Shown: positions 1-7,709 of the stretch, piece after piece
Position numbering within the stretch: the first letter of the stretch is position 1
Layout: every line of letters starts with the position of its first letter
Source: Zychaea mexicana
Taxonomy: Eukaryota > Mucoromycota > Mucoromycetes > Mucorales > Lichtheimiaceae
Assembly (NCBI RefSeq): GCF_025766255.1
Contig: NW_026516952.1
Coordinates: 1 to 14,113 of the forward strand
Length of the DNA stretch: 14,113 nucleotides
Reading direction: 5' to 3'
Notes under the pieces: model-generated
The model's database searches: none
Told to the model about the DNA's origin: nothing
Seen by the model: only the letters and a program-made list of their open reading frames with translations
Translations under genes and position numbers: made by a program

Positions 1-43
1 GTTGTTTTATTGAAATATAGCTAATCACAAAAAGTACACATAG

Positions 44-409
44 GCGCCTTACCTAACATGAAAACCCCCATTTCCAGGGATCTGCTGAGAGGGCTAAAAA
101 AGACACAGCTAGGCGCAGAGCGCCTTTTCAAATTGCTCAAGGCTTCTCAGCGAATGGAGCTGCTATTCGACCCAACAACGTATAGCACCTGGAAACTGGG
201 AACAGTGAGTAATATACTTCTTTATCTTTGTTTACTTTAGATAAAAGCTATCGCACATCATGTATTAAACTCAAAATATATTTTAGATGACGAAAGCAGA
301 CTACCACTCCCTGACAATCCTGAATCCTCTCCCTTTTACCGACGACATCTTCTTCTCTCATCCGCAACTACAAAAACTATACTATAGCCTCCGAGTTTTC
401 ACTCTTTAA
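44..409 (+). CDS. 3' end of an unrecognised spliced gene (partial at left edge)
   Basis: Two exons are visible: about 44-204 and 287-409, joined by an 82-nt intron (205-286, GTGAGT donor, TTTTAG acceptor) in phase 0. An ATG lies at 58. However, a CTAAT branch-like motif at 21-25 and a CATAG acceptor ending at 43 suggest that the gene continues left of the window and that 44 opens an internal exon. The visible part encodes about 90 residues: a basic, helical stretch (LLRGLKKTQ, LFKLLKASQR) followed by a Pro- and aromatic-rich tail (ILNPLPF) ending SLRVFTL, stop at 407-409. An AATAAA lies nine bases past the stop. I do not recognise the family and see no clear similarity to the paralog pair at 941-5094. 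The splice junction, frame continuity and poly(A) signal support a real gene; the start is unresolved. Confidence 0.55.
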
Positions 410-417
410 TTCGAAAA

Positions 418-423
418 AATAAA
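418..423 (+). terminator. AATAAA poly(A) signal of the left-edge gene
   Basis: AATAAA begins nine bases after the stop codon at 407-409. The same close spacing follows the genes ending at 2971 and 13110. Confidence 0.5.
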
Positions 424-606
424 CTATTCTTATATCTTGTTAAAATCTTGGCAGCTTGGACTATGCAATACTTTTATCTATCAGATTCTCTTTTTATCAG
501 TCAATGACTTTATCTATTAACTACACTGACTGAATGGTACAGTCTGACGGATGATACTTTACAATGAGCAAACAACTATGTGCTATTTTGTAGTAATGAA
601 TTCTAG

Positions 607-921
607 CTAAAGTGGGGTCGAGTACATAAAGACACCGTAAATAAAGATGCATCTTCTCGAGTATGGCACCACATCAATGAAACTGTACAAGAACTTATCT
701 CATTGAGCAAGATGATAGCCATGCTTTTTTTACAAGTCAAAATGGCACATCGTTGTACAACACTTTACAAAAAGGGTAATTTTTGGTCATTGAAGAATTT
801 GGTCACTGTCATCGAACGCCCTATATGGCAGTCTACACAGCATCACCGACTAGGGTCTTTCCCTATAAAAAAAAGCAGCTTCAGTTATGATTTTTTCATT
901 ATCAAGGTCTTTTTAATCTAA
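607..921 (+). pseudogene. Open stretch with a relic resembling exons 2-3 of the downstream gene
   Basis: One frame is open for 105 codons (607-921) in AT-rich sequence directly upstream of the gene at 941. Near 799-850 it encodes VTVIERP followed by WQSTQHH. The downstream gene has ATVIKRN at the end of exon 2 and WSTQHH in exon 3, and the nucleotides also match: about 16 of 19 for the first block, 16 of 18 for the second. In the downstream gene an intron and 39 coding bases separate the two blocks; here only six bases do. That fits a degenerate duplicate, possibly from a spliced copy. A TAG acceptor-like site precedes 607. The rest of the frame (for example INETVQELISL) is unrecognised. It could instead be an exon of an unknown small gene. 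Confidence 0.35.
864..873 (+). promoter_or_regulatory. TATA box of the gene starting at 941
   Basis: TATAAAAAAA lies 77 bases before the ATG. The helicase gene has a similar element 78 bases before its ATG. Confidence 0.5.
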
Positions 922-940
922 AATCTCTGTATTCATTGTC

Positions 941-2971
941 ATGTCCCAAGAACACGACGTTTATGGTGTATTACAGCGGGCATTGGCCATCCGTGGTAAG
1001 CTTTCGCATAGTGACAAGAAGAACAAAGACGAATGAACAATGAAGTGCAGATAAACTAATTATTATTGCAGATGACGCTGATGTTATTAGAGAAGTCGAA
1101 GAGGTTTTTGACAATATTGGATACGTGGCCACTGTCATTAAACGCAATGACCTGGTATTATAAAAGCTATTCAACAGCAGCTCTTTGAATACATTCTTAC
1201 TTTGTTTTTTTCACAGCCAGCTCAAGCCAGAAGACAAGATAATGACTGGTCAACACAGCATCATATAACGGTAATATTTATCTCTCAATGTACTTTTTAT
1301 TCATCTATCTCTTAGAAAAGACTAAAGAATAGAGAGCACCATTCTTGTGTATAGTCTCCTTTCGAAAGATTGCAACAGGATAGTTTTAATCACGATGCCA
1401 CCTTGCTTGGGAGACAGGCAGTCAGAGACTCGGAAAAAGAACGTCGAGCAGGCAAAGCACGAGCGTCTAAATTGAAACTGACATTGAGAAAAAGAAAGCT
1501 GACAGACAATGGGACTCAGTCAATTGAAAAGAGGCCAGCTACAACGAACAACAGGCGAAGCAATGAACATGCAAGTGGTGAAGCAAGCAACAGTAAACAG
1601 GAGCAAAGCAGTACGTCTCGCACAATCAAATTATTTACATTTATTAAAACCAGTGATATCTTTGTGTCTGTTGACCTACAGTGCTAATTTGCCATCAAAG
1701 TTGACAAACGCAGTGATCCAAAGCGCCCAGAGCCTAATTTTTCGGATATCGATTTGAACAGTGACTCTGACGACAATACACAACCGGCAGCAACAAACAA
1801 TAATCTCGCGAATGGTGACAGTGAGGACGACGAATGGGATGGTTCCTATGCTCCGCCTTTGGCCTCTTCTTCATCTGCCAATGATCCACCAGATAGCTTT
1901 GAAGCAATGACCAATGTCACAAGCCTGCCTGCAAGTGCCAACGATGGGGTTGAATTTCAGAGCGACAATGAAGGATCCCAGCAACCCTCACGTATACGGG
2001 ATAATGGTCCTCATATGCCAAGGGCGACGGAACCAGAGCAAGGCCCCAGTGCCAATGTTGATACCCAATTAGCCTTGCCGTCAGGTGTTGCACTCCGGAA
2101 TACATGGAAAAGTGGGGGAAAGTTCTTGACGGGTAATCATGCACAAAAGCCAACTTTTAGAAAGCAAAGAAAAATGTCTTTTTAACTTATCAGTGATCAT
2201 ATAGAGGTCAATGCTATCTGCAAGCGAGACTTTGACGGTGACACCAAGATCCTGGATGACGTGCTTAGTTTTGCAGCAGCATTGAGGAGCAACACAGGAA
2301 ATGTCGAGATTGAGCCGCTTCAAAAACTGGTCAATGTCAACCGTGTTGACAAGTTGACAAGCTCAGGCAGCGTTCTCAGCAAGGCAAGGGACAGTGCATT
2401 CCGCATACGCCGGTTGAGCATTAACAACAGCATGGTCGACTTTATGCAGATGGTTGAGCGAATCAACATTGCCTACTACCGGTATGACTACTATCACAAC
2501 AAAAAGGGCAAGCGCAAGGACTTTGACGAAGGCGTGTTCCGGCACCTGACAGCAACAAGCGCACAACAGCTTGTAGCAAAAATATGTCAAGGAAGTCGCC
2601 GGTATATCCGAATGGTGCGCGAGTTTGGAGTCGGTATAGTTCTGCTGCCCACTACCTTTAACCCAGCAAAGTTGGAGGCTGTAAGTACATAGTATGCTTG
2701 TATCCTCTTGTGTGTGTGTCTAAAACGCGCTTACCATTTCACGTTTTAGATGCCGGAACAGGTGTTTCAGCAAGTATTAGAGACAGTGGATAAGGAACTT
2801 TTCAAGGCACGCCTACACAAGTTTACCAAGAATATCATAGTACCAAAACAAGCAACTGACATAGTAGATTTTGCCACACGCCACTACTACGCATTCGAAT
2901 CGAAGAAGGATAAGGAAGGGCAAGGAAGCAAGGAAGGACAAAGAAGGACGAGTAAAAAACCTGGAAATTGA
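941..2971 (+). CDS. Unrecognised spliced gene, 525 aa, paralog of the gene at 3597-5094
   Basis: Seven exons: 941-995, 1072-1154, 1217-1270, 1355-1610, 1701-2132, 2205-2680 and 2750-2971. Together they make 1,578 nt, in frame, 525 residues. All introns are GT-AG and 62-90 nt long; the acceptor at 1700 is AAAG and is the least certain. The protein begins MSQEHDVYGVLQRAL (helical). It has a basic patch at about residues 92-112 containing RKRK, a candidate nuclear signal. Residues about 150-290 are acidic, Ser/Asn/Pro-rich and probably disordered. The C-terminal core (about 330-500) includes VREFGVGIVLLPTTFNP at 431-447, and the tail is Lys/Glu-rich. No enzymatic motif or known domain was recognised. 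The minus-strand gene at 3597-5094 shares the start, the intron phases, a 476-nt exon and the VREFG block, so this is a family. Function is unknown; nuclear localisation is inference. Confidence 0.8.
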
Positions 2972-2973
2972 TA

Positions 2974-2979
2974 AATAAA
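2974..2979 (+). terminator. AATAAA poly(A) signal of the 941-2971 gene
   Basis: AATAAA starts three bases after the TGA stop at 2969-2971. Confidence 0.55.
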
Positions 2980-3050
2980 AAGTGTAAGGGGGACTGTTAA
3001 AAAAAAGGGAATTTTCGATTTTGGTGCAAGACAATAAGAACACAGCGGTA

Positions 3051-3608
3051 ATGGCGACAACAACCCATTCTTACAAACGCTTTGGCAAGTCACTTTCAGC
3101 ATTTCTGTGTAAAGTTCTCAAATGTCAATTTTGGTATGCGTCAGTAGACAGTATTTGTTATTAGGGAGGGGTAATCAGTGAAAACAACTTGCGACAATTT
3201 CTTCAGAACAGTAGTCGTACGCTACTGTGCTGTATACTACGCCAGTGCAAGGAAAATACGGGAAACGGTGGTGGCAACAGTAAGCTCAAGGGAAGATCAA
3301 AAGATAATGTGAAAAGCAAGTCTTATTTTCGACCATGGTGAAAAACGAGACTTTTATATAGTAATTGGCTGATCGCTACAGGTCGTATTGAGTTTCACGA
3401 GGATATTATTGTTTGTCAGTTGCATTACTATGGGTTGAATACGAGGTTTACAAGGACAAAACGGGTTGCATGGAAAGGCAAAAATACGATTGTCAGAATT
3501 GGATCAGGACCAGCATATTTGGGAAAGGTTCAATGGAGCTATACCGTACAATCCGGCATAGAACCAGTTCAAAGATTCCAACACATGAAAAGTTGTTTAT
3601 TCGCTTGA
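3051..3608 (+). pseudogene. Unrecognised frame with two in-frame stops between the convergent paralogs
   Basis: From an ATG at 3051 a single frame runs 186 codons to a TGA at 3606-3608, interrupted only by TAG at 3162-3164 and TGA at 3339-3341. The translation looks coding between the stops (HSYKRFGKSLSAFLCKV; NNLRQFLQNSSRTLL; IGSGPAYLGKVQWSY). The second stop would be removed by a 102-nt GTAAGC...TACAG intron at 3280-3381, which keeps the frame. The first stop coincides with a possible TAG acceptor, but no convincing donor was found upstream. So this is either a spliced gene with an unresolved 5' end or a decayed gene; both stops could come from single C-to-T changes (CAG to TAG, CGA to TGA). 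The 3' end overlaps the stop of the convergent gene by about 12 bases. No family was recognised. Confidence 0.4.
3596..3601 (-). terminator. AATAAA overlapping the stop codon of the minus-strand gene
   Basis: On the minus strand the final codons read GAA TAA followed by ACA, so AATAAA overlaps the stop codon itself. No other AATAAA was noticed within about 70 bases downstream. Confidence 0.35.
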
Positions 3609-5094
3609 CATTATAAACTCTTCAATATTCTGTGGTAGTCGTAGTGTATCCAAATCGAGCTCGTCGCCTATTTGTTGTGCAAAGCAGAATATCTCCTTGA
3701 TTATGAGCGGGATGACGGGATGGAAAGGATCAAGCAAAGACTCGAGTTTGTACTTGAGCGACTTTTTGTCAATCGAGTTGATAATGTGCACGAATCTTTT
3801 TTCTGGTATCTGCATGAAACAAAAATTGAGCAAATGCGAATTAGTTTTTTAGGTGAAATGAAAAGCGTCAGAAGCTAAGAGCGTTTATATTACCTTGCTC
3901 AAGTTTTGTGGATTGAATATTGTTGGCAAGCAAACTATGGCAATACCAAACTCTCGTACAAGGTGCACATAATACCGGGTGCCTATGAGCATATAGTGCG
4001 TCTTATGCCAGGAGCGTTTCTTTGCTGGATTATTGAGCATACAAGGGTCCGTGTGATAATACGCCTTTTTTACAATGTGTCTTTGCTGGAACAGATGCCG
4101 TGTATAAACAATGTTTAATGTGCGGGTAATGCGCAAGATGCATGCCATCGTAGCCATACAATCGAATACCCAAACGCTGTTCTTTGTTGATTTACTGCTG
4201 GTTGGAAAGGATATTTTTTTGCCTTCATTCTGCATAATCGTAATGTATCCGCTACTGCTGGTCGTTGACAAAAACACCTTGTCTTGCTGTAAGACAAGCA
4301 GCACTGTTTTGATCCGAGCAGTGATCAGGTCGACCATGGGAGTACTGGCATCAACGATGGACTGAAGGTCTGCAATAGACTAGACAGTTAATAAAAGAGT
4401 ACCTGTTTCTTCTATCTTGTACCAGTCTTTCCACAACAACAAATTACCAGCAAGTAGTCCTGATCCATCATATCCATAATTACTCGGGGGACTATTACAA
4501 TCGACCGCCATCCATTCGTGAAAGTCTTTGGGAATGTCTTTACCATCGCGTAAAAGATCTAGAATAGATACCATATACGTGGTTGCTTCAAGTGGCTTCT
4601 TGACCTTGAGTGACTCTGGCACGGTGTCTTGTTTGCCTATACCACAATACATTGCCGTTATTGATAACGAGCAATAAACGAGGCAGCTGCGATAACAAGT
4701 TTTATCATTACAGTGAAATACCTTTATTTTGCTTCCTTTTCTTAAACACTTTTCTTTGTGGTAGCAGAGGTGGATCGTTGTTCAATGTACTTGTTGATGA
4801 GAAAGAGCTTTCCTAAAAAAAAACCTCTGTTGTTACCATCCATCTACTTTACCAAATATTTGAATAACCACATTGCCATTTACTATACCTGCGTATCGTG
4901 CGTTTTACGTGTGAACGTAGCCTCATAATCATACTCACTACATATCTTCTTTAATGTAGATGTGACTTCAAGGAATCCTGTAATAAAATGCATTATGTAA
5001 TAGACCGTTTTTCTGTTAACAAACATGATAAAGCTCACTTACCGTGTGATGATAGTGCTTTTCGTAGCAGTTCTTCTAGTTCCATAGCAGACAT
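3597..5094 (-). CDS. Unrecognised spliced gene, 369 aa, paralog of the gene at 941-2971
   Basis: Six exons on the minus strand: 5094-5043, 4977-4889, 4812-4722, 4636-4448, 4369-3894 and 3809-3597. They total 1,110 nt, in frame, 369 residues; introns are 65, 76, 85, 78 and 84 nt. The start MSAMELEELLRKAL parallels MSQEHDVYGVLQRAL of the plus-strand paralog, and exon 1 ends in phase 1 with G in both. A basic patch (RKVFKKRKQNK, residues 67-77) is a candidate nuclear signal. The 476-nt exon equals that of the paralog in length and flanking phases. VREFGIAIVCLPTIFNP (278-294) aligns with the paralog's block; 14 of 22 residues match across the block. The long acidic insert of the paralog is missing. 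For the fourth intron a 33-nt alternative (donor at 4402) keeps the same frame; I prefer 78 nt, which matches its neighbours. Function is unknown. Confidence 0.78.
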
Positions 5095-5291
5095 AAATGC
5101 GACTGTAAACGAATCCTTGTAAGCGAAAATACAGAGTTGTGTGACAAGTAACTAGCTGCTGGTATCATATCTTCATTAAATAATGCCGCTGTATGTTCAT
5201 GCTTGCGGTGATAGAAAGGCAGCGAACCCAGAGGAGCAAATTGGCACATCGCTCTATCACCTTTGGCCATATCTAGACCCGACCCCCACAC
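5076..5291 (-). other. Open frame overlapping the 5' end of the minus-strand gene
   Basis: On the minus strand a frame with an ATG at 5268 runs to a TAG at 5076-5078 and overlaps the first exon of the 369-aa gene in another frame. Its translation (MAKGDRAMCQFAPLGSLPF) has a coding-like look, but no family, splice sites or promoter tie it to a gene. It lies directly downstream of the G-rich tract at 5278-5305. It may be a remnant, an upstream ORF in the 5' leader, or chance. Confidence 0.2.
5176..5182 (-). promoter_or_regulatory. Candidate TATA element of the minus-strand 369-aa gene
   Basis: TATTTAA on the minus strand lies about 82-88 bases before the ATG at 5094, close to the spacing of the TATA boxes before the genes at 941 and 6608. 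Confidence 0.35.
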
Positions 5292-5305
5292 CCCCCAGCC
5301 CCCCC
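5278..5305 (-). promoter_or_regulatory. G-quadruplex motif in the divergent intergenic region
   Basis: The minus strand carries four G-runs of 7, 6, 5 and 3 separated by loops CT, TGT and TC, a textbook intramolecular quadruplex pattern. It sits about 185 bases before the ATG of the 369-aa gene on that gene's coding strand, and about 100 bases before the tandem repeat array. A regulatory role is inference. Confidence 0.6.
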
Positions 5306-5406
5306 AGTAAAACCTTAATTGCTGACTTTACATAATCATGAGAAACCTGATGGTATCGGCTTTGCCTATCAGTACTAGTTTTCACAATCTGCCGTGATCA
5401 AACTCT

Positions 5407-5803
5407 ATTGTAAAACCTATGAGAGCCAATCTTCTATCTATACCACTACTCACTTTGCCAAACCTCAGACACCTCCTCGAACAAAAGCCGTGAGACTCGA
5501 GGAGAATTGCTTGCTCTACTAGCATTAGCTTTGCTAATTTAAAATTTTAAACTGACATGATAAATTTTCATTGCAAAACCTATGGGCCCCGATGCCATTA
5601 ATTTTCTATCGATACAACACTCACTTTGCCAAACCTCAGACACCTCCTCAAACAAAAGCCGTGAGACTCGAGGTGAATTGCTTGCTCTACTAGCATTAGC
5701 TTGCTAATCTGGAATTTTGAGCTGCTATGATGAAATTATATTGCAAAACCCATGGGACCCGATAACAATTTTCTATCCATACCAACATTTCCTTTGCAAA
5801 GTT
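5407..5803. repeat. Older tandem repeat units, about 163-171 bp
   Basis: A unit beginning ATTG(T/C)AAAACC(T/C)ATG recurs at 5407, 5570 and 5740. Within it, CACCTCCTC recurs at 5470 and 5641, with the corresponding site of the next unit at 5808. Shared blocks include CACTTTGCCAAACCTCAGA and the CTTGCTCTACTAGCATTAGC block. The copies have diverged by substitutions and small indels. The third copy merges into the shorter repeat type at about 5804. No ORF or RNA gene is evident inside. Confidence 0.8.
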
Positions 5804-6388
5804 CAAACACCTCCTCGATGCAAAACTTGTGCACTCGAGGAATCTGCCCCTCCTAAAACACTAGCTGCATCTGACTTCTTCAAGTTCTGTCAATGCAAAA
5901 TTTGTAATATGCCCCATGAAAGATAAGGCTCTTACTGGGTTTTTTTTTTACAAACACCTGCTCGATGCAAAACTTGTGGACCCGAGGGCATCTGCCCCTC
6001 CTAAAACACTAGCTGTATCTGATTTCTTCAAGTTCTGTCAATGCAAAATTTGTAATATGCCCCATGAAAGATAAGGCTCTTACTGGGTTTTTTTTTTACA
6101 AACACCTGCTCGATGCAAAACTTGTGGACCCGAGGGCATCTGCCCCTCCTAAAACACTAGCTGTATCTGATTTCTTCAAGTTCTGTCAATGCAAAATATG
6201 TAATATGCCGCATGAAAGATAATGCTCTTATTGGGGTTTTTTTTTTTTACAAACACCTCCTCGATGCAAAACTTGTGGACCCGAGGGGATCTGCCCCTCC
6301 TAAAACACTAGCTGTATCTGATTTCTTCAAGTTCTGTCAATGCAAAATTTGTAAAATGTCGCATGAAAGATAAGACTCTTATTTTTGC
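5804..6388. repeat. Younger tandem repeat, four units of about 147-151 bp
   Basis: Units start with CAAACACCT at 5804, 5951, 6099 and 6250. Units 2 and 3 are almost identical over their first 100 or so bases, so that duplication is recent. Each of the first three units ends in a run of 10-12 T; the fourth is truncated near 6388. Each unit carries two related internal motifs, TGCAAAACTTGTG and TGCAAAATTTGTA (ATATG in one copy). The first resembles the motif opening the older units, so the two arrays are related. The array occupies the region upstream of the helicase gene and could hold repeated regulatory sites or be a structural part of an element; neither is shown. Confidence 0.88.
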
Positions 6389-6527
6389 TTGGATTACTAT
6401 ACAAGCATGTCCTTCATATCACCCGCCTTTGGTGCACTCTCTGTAGCTATATCGCTCTATACCATGTACTAATCAGATATGCTTACTCTCATACAACTGT
6501 TGCATCACAATTTTAAAAATTCAGGAC

Positions 6528-6538
6528 TATATAAAAAG
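6528..6538 (+). promoter_or_regulatory. TATA box of the recombinase-helicase gene
   Basis: TATATAAAAAG lies about 70-80 bases before the ATG at 6608 and roughly 140 bases after the end of the tandem array. Confidence 0.6.
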
Positions 6539-6607
6539 TCACTGTTCAACTGTTTTCATCGTTTTCTCTTATTCCAACATTTACCTTCTTATATTTTCTT
6601 TGTCACC

Positions 6608-7677
6608 ATGGATGAAACCCCTTATAACTTTTTTCACTATCCTATTGATCAAGATCTCAACGACTTTACCGCACTACTTAACGATGGTGACTTTGACGTT
6701 CCTGCAGCTTCCTTGGCTTCCGGACAGGTACCAACGTTTCAAGCGCAAAACACATTTGTCACCGATGGCTCTTTTATTGGGTATCCAACAGCTCCTGATA
6801 TGCCTGCACTACCGTCGAATATGATCAGCGGTCCTGCTGTAACTACCACAGATTTCGGTATGGTGCTACCTGAGCAATCGCGCGCACTTTTTACCAATGG
6901 ATTCGGTGCTCAGTCTGCTCAAGATGGCTTTCGTCCTGATGCGGTGTTTGTCAACAGCCCGCTGGTTCCTTTCTGCTACAGATCCTCATTCCTATCCTAC
7001 TGATAATACTGGGTCCCGTGCTCGTCCTGAGTCAGTCGCGGGTTCCAATACTGTATTGCGCATGGCAGGCGGCCATCTGGTTCCTGCTGAAGCCAGCAAC
7101 GTTCATCGTGCTTTCTATGATGGGTCGCATTCACCAGAAAGGAGTCTGTCTACTGGTCCTGCCGTAAATACCGGTAATTCCTCGCGTAATCCTGTCATGA
7201 TTGATGAGCCTGCATCCGCTATTGCGCAGACTCCCGCAGAAAACGGGCTGGACCACAAAAATTGGATCGGAAATACTATCGCAACGTTCTTCAAGCACAG
7301 GCCGAGGTCTTTTACGCGGATAAAGGTAAGTACATTTGTTGTAAACGTGTTTCCATGTAATGGCACATGTTCTTCGTGATGATGCTTATTGATTATTTTC
7401 TCACAAAAATAGGTAAACGCGAGACTATCATCCGCAACAAGGAAACCGGCCATTTCCATTGTTTATACTGTGTATATACCACCAGAAATGGAGGATCTAT
7501 AGTAAACCATGTCAATGGCGCAATTCATTGTAAGTGTTTTTTTTTCATAGTGATTATTTACCTTTGCCTTTTCCTTTGTTTTTTTTTTTTCAAATGCTTA
7601 CAAACTCGAGAAAAACCTCAATTTCATGTGACCAGTACATTGACCATCTCTTTAATTTTTATAGCGGCAACCGCTCT

Positions 7678-7709
<32 letters not shown>

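Noticed and set aside
3162..3167. TTAGGG as a telomeric repeat
   Set aside because: A single copy was noticed, with no tandem repetition.
4370..4402. 33-nt intron in the minus-strand 369-aa gene
   Set aside because: The donor at 4447 gives a 78-nt intron with the same phase and a better GTAATT donor, in line with its neighbours.
5804..6388. T-runs ending each repeat unit read as RNA polymerase III terminators of small RNA genes
   Set aside because: No convincing A-box and B-box pair or tRNA-like fold was seen in the units, so a Pol III gene array is not supported.
5407..6388. Repeat array considered as a CRISPR array
   Set aside because: Units are tandem, 147-171 bp, without spacers, in eukaryotic DNA.
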